64,000 nucleotides of DNA from Dendrophyllia cribrosa (GCA_024195265.1 JAJLRJ010000013.1:10713332-10777331); one strand, 5' to 3'; positions 51,001 to 55,320 are shown, counted from the first letter of the stretch. Notes: generated by a model from the letters alone, not told the origin. Translations and numbers: made by a program.

Positions 51001-51358
51001 AAGCAGAGGGATACGCCAATGAAACCCACATGACCACTGGTACAACAATAGAGGCAAAGAGTATAGCAGCCACTATAGCCATTAATTCCATAATAGCCTT
51101 GCAGGGCCTATTCCAGTGACAGATAAACCCCGCTTCTCGTCTCATGTGGTTGAAAAATTCCTGATGCCATGTCTTGTCGTCTTTTTTGCCGTGTCTATAT
51201 TTCCAGTCCATGTAAGCGGACCCTGTGTAACCACCTCCCGACACGCAGCTCAGGTAGCCTATCTCCACATTCTTATGAAGCAGTCTGCGCAGGACTCCCG
51301 AACAGAAAGCCGCTGACCGAATCCCACCGCCAGAAAATGCTAACCCAATTTTAGCCAT
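26026..51358 (-). CDS. Patatin-like phospholipase, five coding exons (join 51358-50436, 50009-49508, 47749-47556, 47100-46756, 26467-26026)
   Basis: This is an acyl hydrolase of the patatin family with a membrane-spanning insert. Exon 1 holds the oxyanion-hole motif GLAFSGGGIRSAAF and the nucleophile CVSGGGY near the N-terminus, followed by about six hydrophobic helices. Exon 4 holds YLSDGGHIENLG with the catalytic Asp, and exon 5 holds the C-terminal FPQHSTTNQFF...FSAYHREG motif of large patatins. I joined exons by splice sites and phase: 923, 502, 194, 345 and 442 nt sum to 2406 nt (801 residues and a stop), and every junction preserves the frame. Three donors are GT; the exon-3 donor (47555-47554) reads AT. 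Intron 4 (26468-46755) contains the Polinton. Start ATG at 51356-51358 directly precedes the GGG motif. An upstream non-coding exon is possible. The product is expected at an internal membrane, acting on phospholipid or triglyceride. Confidence 0.8.
26468..26953. other. Intron 4 of the phospholipase gene, left of the Polinton
   Basis: No further gene is seen. A 15-bp sequence GACTTGCCACAAGTC at 26832-26846 recurs inverted at 44464-44478 just beyond the right Polinton end. Confidence 0.6.
26949..26953. repeat. Left target-site duplication AAGGG
   Basis: AAGGG directly precedes the left terminal repeat and AAGGG directly follows the right one (44460-44464). Polintons usually show 5-6 bp duplications, so this fits an integrase-mediated insertion. 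Confidence 0.7.
26954..27204. repeat. Left terminal inverted repeat of the Polinton
   Basis: It matches the reverse complement of 44209-44459 over 251 bp. The outer 127 bp (26954-27080) are themselves an imperfect palindrome with an inner GC stem. The middle has two CTCAAATACCAG iterons (about 27095 and 27115). The inner end carries TATATACGCACA. Confidence 0.9.
27221..27231 (+). promoter_or_regulatory. TATA motif before polymerase B
   Basis: CATATATATAGG follows an A8 run just downstream of the terminal repeat. It resembles the start-proximal TATA motifs of the other genes of this element. Confidence 0.55.
27233..31050 (+). pseudogene. POLB: Polinton protein-primed family-B DNA polymerase, broken
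   Basis: The open frame begins right after the TATA motif without an ATG (Arg-rich start, RRRELIAWLDEQERN). In order it shows a C2H2 finger (28154-28214), an endonuclease-like FHGCFWHGC block (about 28457-28483), exonuclease motifs YDFEAY (28712-28729), NSGHYDLK (29017-29040) and YNNLD (29407-29421), then polymerase motifs DANSLYPS (29725-29748), KLLGNSAYGK (30228-30257) and DTDS (30528-30539). All catalytic acids are visible. Frame changes occur near 28947-28951, 30040-30048 and 30961-30966, and an in-frame TGA lies at 29227-29229, so this copy is inactive unless these are assembly errors. It ends at TAA 31048-31050, overlapping the stop of the convergent integrase gene. The role would be replication of the linear element from protein-primed ends. 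Confidence 0.92.
31047..32020 (-). pseudogene. INT: Polinton retroviral-type (rve) integrase, broken
   Basis: Two frames cover one protein. The first (32020 to about 31795) has the N-terminal helical part ending in FDVFTPNAVHQ. The second (about 31795-31047) has VVDVASRYKAAEPL, the second catalytic acid in VDPGKEFMG and the glutamate in VERFNRTLAERLF, then a chromodomain-like basic tail. The frame change lies in an A6 run at 31792-31797. The first catalytic position, expected as Asp in a (H/Q)xDLLFxP motif, reads His (QAHLLF). The copy is therefore doubly inactive. Integrase would cut and join the element ends into the genome and generate the short target duplication. It is convergent with polymerase B. 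Confidence 0.9.
32021..32044 (-). promoter_or_regulatory. TATA motif before integrase
   Basis: On the minus strand TATATATGTATATGG precedes the ATG by about 10 bp, following a TTTAAAA run. It matches the element-wide arrangement. Confidence 0.55.
32050..32478 (-). pseudogene. Small Polinton membrane protein, C-terminal helix cut off by TAG
   Basis: The readable protein begins MASIAIMVGGAILNAAAFT (hydrophobic) and continues as a charged helical segment to residue 118, where a TAG lies at 32122-32124. In the same frame the reading continues for 23 more codons to TAA at 32050-32052 and encodes a clear membrane helix (LLFIGTGVLALGYAAFRFL). The intact form was therefore probably about 142 residues with hydrophobic segments at both ends. 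The function is unknown; by position it may be a virion-associated protein. The TATA motif TGTATATATT lies 3 bp upstream of the start. Confidence 0.6.
32497..32718 (-). CDS. Small hydrophobic Polinton protein (73 aa)
   Basis: Intact frame. It has two hydrophobic segments (about residues 14-30 ATITGLVAGIGWIAKKV and 46-60 YVKFTAVMAGSIALKKY) and a polar N-terminus. TGTATATATA lies directly before the start codon (32721-32730). It belongs to a cluster of small membrane proteins between integrase and ATPase. The function is unknown. I consider it real because of the shared promoter layout and dense packing (18 bp to the next gene). Confidence 0.6.
   Translation of the reverse strand: MSDNKLVKSVTDAATITGLVAGIGWIAKKVVKEPFTSDPSSNVMNYVKFTAVMAGSIALKKYLEDQKILPANM
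32919..33357 (-). pseudogene. Basic single-span Polinton protein, frame change in A8 run
   Basis: The first part (33357 to about 33195) is Thr/Pro-rich and then basic (KRLAERNRLARKAKK). After an A8 tract at 33186-33193 the first frame stops at 33175. A second frame, open to TAA at 32919-32921, continues with a Ser/Thr-rich stretch, a membrane helix (GFYILTAAGVIISAFGVYY) and a proline-rich tail ending RRIHEMQ. Together they would be about 145 residues. Either the copy is broken or the A8 run is a slippage site. The promoter GTGTATATATATATATAAG lies immediately upstream. Function unknown; the basic region could contact DNA and the helix a membrane. Confidence 0.6.
33358..33392 (-). promoter_or_regulatory. 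Typical element promoter: TTTTTAAAAA + (TA)n + CACG-ATG
   Basis: On the minus strand TTTTTAAAAACTTATATATA leads into ...TATACACG and then the ATG. The same order (A/T block, TATATA, 3-15 bp, ATG) occurs before most genes of the element, for example 34060-34085, 32719-32735, 36006-36055, 39301-39339 and 40039-40050. Confidence 0.65.
33409..33462. repeat. 12-bp minisatellite GTTCCTTCGTGG, about 4.5 copies
   Basis: The unit GTTCCTTCGTGG is repeated head to tail between two Polinton genes, just downstream of the stop of the 197-aa gene and upstream of the promoter of the basic single-span protein. Confidence 0.85.
33466..34059 (-). CDS. Conserved Polinton protein of unknown function (197 aa)
   Basis: Intact frame. 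It is acidic and polar at the N-terminus, with a predicted helical core (about residues 55-160, including KSKEAIGAQLTHEQVKCLSDKDVEKF) and a moderately hydrophobic helix near 140-160, and a proline-rich C-terminus (PTPPPPSRPLT). I recognise no enzyme motif. It sits directly downstream of the ATPase gene on the same strand, with its own TATA motif (34061-34075). Position next to ATPase and capsid genes suggests a morphogenesis or virion role, which is inference. Confidence 0.6.
   Translation of the reverse strand: MAHANPDEAATNEIMQMLESAPDSSVPSDSPIHLLEGDLIPAQSEKLAILVSTGKSKEAIGAQLTHEQVKCLSDKDVEKFYKRYEAYVGNKTTESLIDSVLMLVTKGAGMIVSIDDVEKLQKELKNDYMINHELSSLAGGLALRCGKFLALANAALITTKHIDFKKEPEDPTPPPPSRPLTRDSEGYPLEGFDEVDN
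34092..34691 (-). CDS. ATP: A32/FtsK-HerA-type genome-packaging ATPase
   Basis: Intact 199-residue P-loop ATPase. Walker A is GPTNSGKT (residues 14-21), Walker B is LIILDDC (about 89-95), and a sensor glutamine lies in VLTQQ (about 127). Length and motifs match Polinton, virophage and poxvirus A32-like packaging ATPases, which drive genome DNA into the capsid. No frame break and no missing key residue. It is flanked by the capsid gene upstream (54 bp gap) and the 197-aa gene downstream. A TCTATATGTATG motif lies 3 bp upstream of the start. Confidence 0.93.
   Translation of the reverse strand: MDSRKLPFNALIIGPTNSGKTQYLINLLRGPFRGTFDYIVLLCPTFVHNKTYDGFVDNESRIFVIDCQQHEIEHWLTLSSFFFEGTNTLIILDDCAASKAVKGRTGQLVSLGFSARHSGISVWVLTQQVTSIAKPFRENVAAIVLFYTPSGKTTKAIFDDYAGELAHEEYKELIARVKGRKFSHLVFSLRHPYGIEVKI
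34746..36005 (-). CDS. MCP: Major capsid protein, double jelly-roll
   Basis: Intact 419-residue frame. It lacks enzyme motifs but shows signatures I associate with Polinton/NCLDV-type hexons: YKLTNIQLEYETI, RINLRVNPQRRSLKG, and VTINGSPNRIYNEGINGTDMW with MWNEVSRLF in the second jelly roll. Length fits the usual 400-600 aa. Together with the penton-like protein and ATPase it would form an icosahedral shell. It is divergent from the coiled-coil gene, sharing a 77-bp spacer with an AT dinucleotide run. Being intact while the polymerase is broken is notable. Confidence 0.85.
   Translation of the reverse strand: MAVQPNLLPTNSEKTLGAMKAERTVKRITFDRSTAKPGETLYVSVPKLNEHEVIVSNSLALIFNIDLTGGDANNYLVQNVSRALVDRLVVKFAATTVQDTVGYDIYKIFEDLFLSVDERDNMIPEGIQSVDLCTIRSDAGDKKTSGVDAENKLESVYKNKYRINLDHQILTDHDVLYPQALYNDLIFEITLAQAAHVVIGSDTNKLVYKLTNIQLEYETIRSKQLADEATGVYSSGKEFAYDHIMREEVVPFSKGSDARINLRVNPQRRSLKGILLLFIEPYTAGDRDSEKYFNPDITKVNVTINGSPNRIYNEGINGTDMWNEVSRLFNVKTKSAGGRPNMTLTKYLTDNKFGLLIDLRSMADTTLHGNGQRLVNTKDGVHLEIERNTSGSGNVHCHIYTISDSQMNIMDSQLQSVQY
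36006..36082. promoter_or_regulatory. Divergent promoter with (TA)n between capsid and coiled-coil genes
   Basis: A TA run of about 38 bp (36011-36048) serves the capsid gene on the minus strand, and TTTATATA (36063-36070) precedes the plus-strand start at 36083. TTTTTAAAAAAA lies between them. Confidence 0.65.
36083..37461 (+). pseudogene. Long coiled-coil, multi-span membrane protein of the Polinton, split near its N-terminus
   Basis: An acidic N-terminal piece (MAEGGFDPGDTPDNPW, Asp-rich) runs from 36083. Near 36212 the frame changes, and a TAA sits at 36238-36240, just before the ATG that opens the 406-residue main frame. The main frame has a basic globular start, a long coiled coil (about residues 105-300, Glu/Arg/Lys/Gln heptads) and three hydrophobic segments near the C-terminus (about 323-345, 360-382, 386-401) ending IKRKR. 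The main part may still be made from its own ATG. Function unknown; the layout suggests a membrane- or capsid-anchored fibre or scaffold. Confidence 0.6.
37458..39295 (-). pseudogene. Large Polinton protein (about 610 aa) with C-terminal membrane helix, one frame change
   Basis: The first frame (39295 to about 37885) starts MFGRRPVGFNPSSN with a polyproline stretch encoded by poly-G DNA (39196-39222), followed by a globular region without enzyme motifs. Near 37882-37886 coding continues in another frame, which reads through MVINTESVIGYNNNL, a Pro/Thr-rich linker and a membrane helix (NKAVIAAGAFALAGFVVWMS) to the stop at 37458. Alternatively these are two overlapping genes (492 and 127 aa). 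It ends tail to tail with the coiled-coil gene. The function is unknown; size and position among capsid genes point to a virion protein. Confidence 0.6.
39296..39344. promoter_or_regulatory. 49-bp divergent promoter
   Basis: GTATATATTTATA serves the minus-strand 610-aa gene and TTATATATATGC serves the plus-strand penton gene. They are separated by TTTTTTTAAAAA. Confidence 0.65.
39345..40027 (+). pseudogene. Penton-like minor capsid protein (single jelly roll), frame change near the C-terminus
   Basis: Start ATG at 39345 is chosen because it lies about 6 bp after the TATATATAT box; the open frame upstream of it is 5' untranslated DNA. The body (MVVLTIVAPSNPHTIY...) has YIRLISCSIFNSWN and GFYTPSNLATTI, as in Polinton minor capsid proteins. 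Near 39858-39866 coding moves to another frame that ends in LSVKDVNGDLFDFNNMPLEF and a stop at 40025-40027, the expected jelly-roll terminal strand. About 227 residues overall. It would form the capsid vertices. Confidence 0.78.
40039..40050 (+). promoter_or_regulatory. TATA motif before the 228-aa gene
   Basis: CATATATATACACACATC lies between the penton stop and the ATG at 40061. Confidence 0.6.
40061..40747 (+). CDS. Two-span membrane protein flanked by coiled coils (228 aa)
   Basis: Intact frame. A polar N-terminus with PSAPEYSDTQPLYP leads into a helical segment, then a hydrophobic hairpin (about residues 66-115: YSAVGLGSLSVGLSSG, LTGLGIVISPALAGVATL) and a long charged coiled coil to the C-terminus. 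PSAP and PLYP-like motifs could in principle recruit host budding machinery, but that is speculation. It follows the penton gene by 33 bp with its own promoter. The function is unknown. Confidence 0.65.
   Translation: MSSANVLPSAPEYSDTQPLYPTREITQINAEDFRLKNISDLLKELSDEAEHYRQVAKKYKRTQSIVHYSAVGLGSLSVGLSSGALATALTGLGIVISPALAGVATLCGLSSVGFTTANKRLERKVTKHEKIYTLALAKRNTVNELISKALEDKRISDTEFTIITREVEKYHELKAAIRDGVKASKNFATQTQSPDLEKLKNELRKEVKQEFQKKINLLTAASKSDLRG
40853..41101 (+). pseudogene. 3' remnant of a second VLTF3-like gene
   Basis: An open frame of 82 codons without a start reads DEIKKINSVYSSRISYNF, then ILPEGSQREILSYIKLQKPS. It is clearly similar to the C-terminal part of the neighbouring VLTF3-like gene (42130-42381). 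A further partial copy of the VYSSIRYHLP segment lies just upstream (about 40806-40850) in another register. The N-terminal half and zinc finger are missing. Confidence 0.7.
41091..41296. mobile_element. Palindromic MITE inside the Polinton
   Basis: The left arm (41091-41168, ATATGACGTAATCACACAAA...) and right arm (41221-41296) are inverted copies of about 76 bp separated by an A/T-rich spacer. It separates the VLTF3 remnant from the fuller VLTF3-like gene. Probably a later insertion. Confidence 0.75.
41395..41414. promoter_or_regulatory. Perfect 20-bp palindrome upstream of the VLTF3-like gene
   Basis: CAGGGGCGACGTCGCCCCTG is fully self-complementary and lies 39 bp before the chosen start. 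The usual TATATA motif is absent here. It could be an operator or a hairpin. Confidence 0.5.
41454..42381 (+). pseudogene. VLTF3-like late transcription factor of the Polinton
   Basis: The ATG at 41454 is chosen over an in-frame one at 41355 because it starts a polar protein (MTESRHIERFITQ). A zinc ribbon CQSCGGSF...LVCRECS lies at about residues 102-122. The following region (NYNFKHRLDQLLGNYS, LRNILKEIKRSDFYKHT, FLGEPPLEI) matches the layout of poxvirus-type VLTF3 proteins: conserved F..L...G, a YxH motif and G-x-PP. Near 42130 the frame changes, and the C-terminal segment (INSVYSSIKYHLP, YISYNFIIHKIL) runs to TAA 42379-42381. VLTF3 proteins switch on late genes in nucleocytoplasmic large DNA viruses. 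The stop overlaps the convergent gene by 10 bp. Identification is by motif pattern, not by a search. Confidence 0.7.
42372..42983 (-). CDS. Repeat protein A of the Polinton right end (203 aa)
   Basis: Intact frame. It contains two copies of a ~45-residue unit, ILKRDPG(E/G)FL...(F/L)FD(D/E)VYV...(E/Q)xDT..(A/T)NM, separated by a QTLVEQP linker, and a unique C-terminal tail with basic WRRRAK. It is a close paralog of the protein at 43001-43441; the second repeat and adjoining YQDITNEDGTKQTMVRF are almost identical. No recognised fold. A GTATACA motif precedes the start. The gene pair lies at the right end beside the zinc-finger gene, typical of variable accessory positions. Confidence 0.65.
   Translation of the reverse strand: METQAAQSLTSTTAQGSPALVEQQTPQPEREILKRDPGEFLLHMFDDVYVSPKEELDTVNTNMMIAGSQTLVEQPVLPPKFKMVQILKRDPGGFLQPLFDEVYVLTLEQFDTLIANMLIGVSYQDITNEDGTKQTMVRFSPRPLEVHLFTLDYPINEEACTYEEETFTLSDLLKTNIFTDGDTTGCRRKGWRRRAKDVCLSYE
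43001..43441 (-). CDS. Repeat protein B, tandem paralog (146 aa)
   Basis: It starts METQAAQSLT like protein A and has the same two-unit structure, but it lacks the C-terminal tail: the frame ends shortly after RFSPRPLEVHL. It is therefore either a truncated duplicate or a short isoform-like paralog. Its ATG overlaps the stop of the upstream zinc-finger gene (TGATG at 43443-43439). Upstream lies a copy of the inner terminal-repeat module with TATATACGCACA, probably its promoter. Confidence 0.65.
   Translation of the reverse strand: METQAAQSLTTTTAQGSPALVEQQAPQPERDPRDFLLVFADDVWVLTKEQLDTLHTNMTIAASQTLVEEVPVPPQFKRQILKRDPGGFLHPLFDSVYVLTKEQFDTLIANMLIGVSYQDITNEDGTKQTMVRFSPRPLEVHLSSTL
43441..43962 (-). 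CDS. C2H2-type zinc-finger protein (173 aa)
   Basis: Intact frame. It contains one finger CDKCQELFSPEVDMGRHRAIC (C-x2-C-x12-H-x3-C, about residues 65-85), a Ser/Tyr-rich acidic C-terminal half, and a tail whose codons are the reused terminal-repeat module (VREVLPIEEIPTLGIY). TGTATATTC precedes the ATG. The finger spacing is like that in the polymerase N-terminus of this element. A DNA-binding role is plausible but unproven. Confidence 0.6.
   Translation of the reverse strand: MAMEQLPFGESHWDYLPDMVERSHQRDLAAREIHQRRMKSVCRSITIHYHWQNDCHFPTLLNSQTCDKCQELFSPEVDMGRHRAICPGMHPYRYIQRALLLADNGSDDEEDYDGPSAHESFYGIYSSSPYSIYDRSSYLYSHLDPKQPSAMVREVLPIEEIPTLGIYAHCVQN
43450..43521. repeat. Internal copy of the inner terminal-repeat module
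   Basis: This ~72-bp segment matches the terminal-repeat inner end (complement of about 27139-27210; also 44210-44270), with CGTATATACC and TTGGTAATACCTCCCTT in all copies. It lies directly before the repeat protein B gene and inside the 3' end of the zinc-finger gene. Confidence 0.85.
43988..44206 (-). CDS. Small basic protein at the right end of the Polinton (72 aa)
   Basis: Intact frame beginning MTMGRGRSGVIVTGKKKQV, basic at the N-terminus, more hydrophobic toward the end. Its start lies 3 bp inside the terminal repeat boundary, so the TATATACGCACA in the right repeat can serve as promoter. No fold is recognised. Confidence 0.5.
   Translation of the reverse strand: MTMGRGRSGVIVTGKKKQVLLERRADTPKNYFIGWSSHTIVKPSPKENIIPPDILRIAESLTPQQLVSLITN
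44209..44459. repeat. Right terminal inverted repeat of the Polinton
   Basis: Reverse complement of 26954-27204. The outer palindrome (44333-44459) is nearly perfect: the AGTAGTATAGGGGGGATGG arm and its complement enclose an inner CCCGCCCC...GGGGCGGG stem. Confidence 0.9.
44460..46755. other. Intron 4 of the phospholipase gene, right of the Polinton
   Basis: It begins with the AAGGG duplication (44460-44464) and the inverted 15-mer GACTTGTGGCAAGTC. A CGAC-rich MITE lies at 45208-45772 and a direct/inverted CGATCAAAC-type repeat near 45780-46140. No other gene is seen. Confidence 0.6.
45208..45772. mobile_element. CGAC-rich MITE with GGCTGGTTCTCATATAATCG ends
   Basis: AAGGCTGGTTCTCATATAAT is at the left end and its complement at the right end. 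The interior is packed with CGACC/GGTCG and GATCG motifs and further TATATGAGAAC repeats in both orientations. Non-coding. Confidence 0.75.
47810..48210. repeat. Repeat rich in GACTGGTCGC in phospholipase intron 2
   Basis: GACTGGTCGC and GCGACCAGTC occur at both sides (47825, 48190) with several internal CTAGTCGC motifs, so it is probably a MITE. Boundaries are uncertain. Confidence 0.45.
48379..48433. repeat. Microsatellite (ATACA)n then (CATA)n
   Basis: ATACA is repeated about seven times, followed by CATACATACATA. Confidence 0.9.
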
Positions 51359-52481
51359 GGAGAGCGAAGATGTTTCAACCTGATGCTTCAAACCAAATAA
51401 AACACGAGGGACATCACAATTATTACTTAACAGGCATTTTTTTTAGATGCAGGATTCTTATCTTTATCTATTAAATAAATTACTATTTATGGGCAATTGC
51501 CAAAAAAGGAACATTCCTGCACGGTTTTTGCAAAAGAAAAGTATTGTGCACAGCCAAGTGAATTAAAAAAATATATATTGTAAACCGGTAAAAATATTGC
51601 TGCACATTATTTGGTTGGGAAAATAAATCCATGCTGAAAGACAATTGCCTAAGCTACCCCTGTATCACCCATAAATGTAATAACAACCATAAATGTAATA
51701 AAAATCAACCATTAAATGTAATACCGACCATAAATGTAATAAGAATCAACCATTAATGTAATAAATGACTAACCATAAATGTAATACATTTTTAACCGTA
51801 AATGTAATAATCTGACTCACCATAAATGACATTTTAACCACAAATGTAATAACCTGAATACCAATAAAAAGTACGATTTTTAAAGACCGTTTATATGGTT
51901 TTTGTACAGGCAAATTCAAAAGAATAGCTTCCAAGTATATAAAAAGATTGCCGAGAGTAAGCATCAACAGGGACGCCTGTGTTGGTTGGAAAAATATGAA
52001 GAAAATTATAAAGGACTACGGGAAAAGTAGTGGACTTGTGTTCGCATTAAAAGAGAACATAAGCAGCAAAAACTGGATAAACGCTTGGGTCAATCTACTG
52101 TTTTCTGGAGTAGATACGTGAGTATACGTAAAAGAGATCGTTTGGAAAAATGGAAAGAAAAACTGACAGATGGCAGCTATCACATACCTGACCATCATTG
52201 TGAAAAGTTACTACCTGAGTATTGTGTATGTTCGGTGTTGTTATTACTGGGATTTCAAGTCTTGTTGAGGTTGGGTGCAATATATAATGTTGTTAGTTAC
52301 AAACATTTCATCGTTTCATAAACTTCCAGGAAACTTCGTTATCGTTGTGTTGTCATACTTAACGGGTAAATCAAGTCCTTATGGTCAGAACTTTTGCAGA
52401 CAGTGAGACCAGTCCGCTTTTAAAAATGGACAGACGGATTTGAGTCAATCATTATTAATTTTTGTTAGCTTTTGCCATTAA
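51359..52481. other. Upstream of the phospholipase start; degenerate tandem repeat
   Basis: 51668-51853 holds nine degenerate copies of ACCATAAATGTAATAA. No TATA or CpG cluster that I can defend as a promoter is visible. Confidence 0.5.
51668..51853. repeat. Degenerate ACCATAAATGTAATAA array, nine units
   Basis: Units are irregularly spaced (gaps of 0-12 bp) and differ by one to four bases. They all share AAATGTAATA. Confidence 0.8.
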
Positions 52482-53058
52482 CCCTATTCGGCCTGGGCTT
52501 TTTTTGAGTTCCTGAGCCTGGGGGGCCTACGTAACTTCAAGAACATTAAGGCTATGACAATAAAACCTAGAGGGTACATAGTACGTCCAAAACTGTCTCC
52601 TTTGCGGCCCGCACAATGGAACGATGACGTCATATGACGTAGTTATTAGGTAATTAGTTATACGGCCGCTATCTTGGATCCGCCATCTTGGATTTCTGAA
52701 TTATTTTAAAACCTCTTAAAAACCGTCCAAATTGACGCAAAATTAATCAAAACCAATAAATAAACGCTAAATTACGTAAAAATACAAAAGTTATGCCAAT
52801 AAACATTGTTTTTCTTCATTCAAAGGTATAAATATGCAAATTTCCAAAAACATGGCTGTCAAAATCTTGTTGCCATGGAAACGTCAAGTCACGTGATCAA
52901 AAAATTGTCATATGAAATTGTTGCCAGATAAATTTTAGGAAAAGTCACAAAGTTTGATGGCGTTTGAATACATATTAAAGAAGTTATGAATGTTGAAAGT
53001 TAGCGCGGGCACTTTGTGCCCTCCCCCCCCCCCCCCCCCCCCCCAAGGCCGAATAAGG
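52482..53058. mobile_element. TTAA-type MITE, copy 5
   Basis: Flanked by TTAA (52478-52481, 53059-53062), it starts CCCTATTCGGCCTGGGC and ends GGCCGAATAAGG. It is the most complete copy, with a poly-C tract of about 20 near the right end. Confidence 0.85.
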
Positions 53059-53062
53059 TTAA

Positions 53063-54266
53063 ACTGTTCAAAATATAAACTGTCGGATTTTTTATGACTA
53101 TAAATTTTATAACTTTAGGAGAAACAGGAAAGAAATAAAAGAATAACGCAAAACGCAAAGTCTCAATCGCGTTTTAGGTGAACTTTATTATTTTATTTGA
53201 CCATGTTGCAATGTTTCAATCAAAAGGAAACTTCGAGACAATGTTGTTCATATTATAAAGAAACGACCATCAAAGTTGAAAAAAAAATCTATCTCGCGGT
53301 TTTTGAAATATGTAGAAAAGCGCTAAAACTACAATATCAAGGACTCAGTCAAAAAACTATGGTTTCCTATAGAAAATCGATTCTCCAAAATTAAAACGAG
53401 AAACGCTTTCAAACTTTCATAGTTTCATCTCATACACTAAACACACATTTTGGCGTAAATTTGAGATTGAGAAATTAAACTTTTATAAGCTTAATTGAGG
53501 AACTTATGGTTGTGCTCATACACATGGAAAATCACAAGTTCGAAATGTTTTTCTGATTTACTCAAAATCGGCTTGACAAAAGTTTCTACTTTTTAGATAT
53601 TTTGTTTGCCATATGTGATTTCAATGTTTCTCGTTTATCTCCGCAATTTTAAATGCGATTTACAAAATTGTTACATTCTTATAAACTTCAAACTAAGTAC
53701 AATAATTTGTGTAAGTTTCATACTAATTCAATAAAGGAAAGTTAGTTAAACGGCAACTCAAAAATGTTCGGTGCGGCTGCATGGAAACTGGAGGGAAACA
53801 CCTTAAGGTGGCTCGACTGGGTTTTTTGACAACACAACATCCCAACTTTGAACGGCTGATACTTCACTGTCTGAGCTCGGTCAGGCAAGCTGCTTCACAC
53901 ATATACTAGAGATGAAATGAACTTTCCAAAAAGGTAGATTTGATTGACAATTGGTGTTACCATAACAACGATCTGATGACGTCATGGTTTTTGCATTTTA
54001 GTAATTTTCTCAACATCTAGAACTAAACTTTTAAAACGACTGTATGCCGCTTAAAGTCTAGATGTAGGTCTTCAAGACTGCAAAGTTTAAAAGAATTCTA
54101 TGAGAGCGTTTTCGAATAAAATAGGGTTGAATATTTTTTTCCATAACAAATTTAAAGATTTGCATTACTTTCTGTTAATTCGTCGATTCCAGCGTTTTCC
54201 TGACAAATTGAAACAATATTTTCACCATATATTATTCATGTGTCTTACAACTACATTCCTTGAAGG
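53063..54266. other. Gene-free AT-rich stretch
   Basis: No gene, palindrome or strong repeat was recognised. Short open frames here have AT-driven composition. Confidence 0.45.
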
Positions 54267-54605
54267 TTTCATCTTGTTTGCTTTTAATACTAGATTTCAG
54301 TTAAAGTGATCAGAAGCAAAGTCTTAAATATGCCCATTCTACTCACAGAAATATAACTTTTGTTAGGGAAGCGTTTATTTAAAAACTAGTCGATGAATTT
54401 TTTTTTAAACTTTTGATCTAAAGTTTAACATATAATGCACTCTCTCTGTAAATTTCAAGTGCATTGGATCATTTTAAGGGCGCGAAATAATATTAAAAGT
54501 ATAGGGGTCTTTTTCATTCGTCTTCCAAAGTTTCATTGCCGTGTTATTTGCTGACAGCTGGTTCATTTCAGAACTTTCTCTTTTGTCTACATTGTACATA
54601 TTTTG

Positions 54606-55094
54606 TTAGGCTCAGTCTCCAGCCGTGGGTCACGGCTTGGCGCACGGGTTTGGTTATTGTTTACATTGACCAATCAGAAACGAACCCGCCGAAATTAGCG
54701 GGTATTTGCATAAATAAACAAAGATGGCGGACTATGCAAGCTTTAACAGGCGGGTTTAAAAATGCTTGCTCGTACGCGCTTCAGAAGTTTGGGTTTGATA
54801 ATTTCAGGGAGAAACAGAGTCTTGCTATGAAGAAACTTATTTTGGGACGAGATGCATTTGTCATTCTACCGACTGGTTCGGGTAAATCCTTAATTTTTCA
54901 AGCTTTTCCACTAGTGTTGGATCACTTCGAAGGAAAGCAAAGTTCGCATCAATCTATTCTATTATGTAAATGACGTGTCCATTTTCCGCATAATTGTAAT
55001 GACGTCATGGACAAGCAACCAAAGCCGTGCGCCCAGCCGTGAGGTGGGGAGATATCGCGGGCGCATCGAGACACCCACGGCTGGAGACTGAGCC
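54606..55094 (+). mobile_element. MULE-like 489-bp element carrying a RecQ-helicase exon fragment
   Basis: Terminal inverted repeats GGCTCAGTCTCCAGCCGTGG (from 54609) and the complement (to 55094) are followed by shared subterminal blocks. TACATATTTTG precedes the element and TACATATTTG follows it, a ~10-bp duplication. The opposite arm of the foldback has the uninterrupted site (CTACATATTTATGCGC). Ten-bp duplications fit Mutator-like elements. Confidence 0.65.
54734..54973 (+). pseudogene. Captured N-terminal fragment of a RecQ-like DNA helicase
   Basis: The frame reads ALQKFGFDNFREKQSLAMKK, the motif 0 region of RecQ helicases, then FVILPTGSGKSLIFQ, Walker A (motif I). It ends at a stop after about 79 codons. 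A GTAAAT just before the stop (ATTAT|GTAAAT) could be the donor of the original first exon, so the fragment looks like exon 1 plus the start of an intron copied from a host gene. No motifs II-VI are present, so it cannot be a helicase. Confidence 0.7.
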
Positions 55095-55129
55095 TACATA
55101 TTTGTGCGCTTTTGAATGGCTATGTCTAA

Positions 55130-55320
55130 AATAGGGAACGGGGAATCTTGGAACGGGGAATCGGAGAACGGGGAACGGGGAACGGGGAACGGGGAACGGG
55201 GAACCTCCAAAATAGGGAATCTCTAAAATAGGGAATCTCTAAAATGGGGAATCTCTAAAATAGGGAATCTCTAAAATGGGGAATCTCTAAAATAGGGAAT
55301 CTCTAAATAGGGCATTTTAA
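55130..55320. repeat. Minisatellites GGGGAAC and AGGGAATCTCTAAAAT
   Basis: Short GGGGAAC-type units (55138-55205) are followed by about seven copies of a ~17-bp unit AGGGAATCTCTAAAAT. A shorter complementary array sits at 62428-62500 in the other arm. Confidence 0.85.

Noticed and set aside
51668..51853. CRISPR-like array
   Set aside because: Units are degenerate with irregular short gaps, and the context is eukaryotic.
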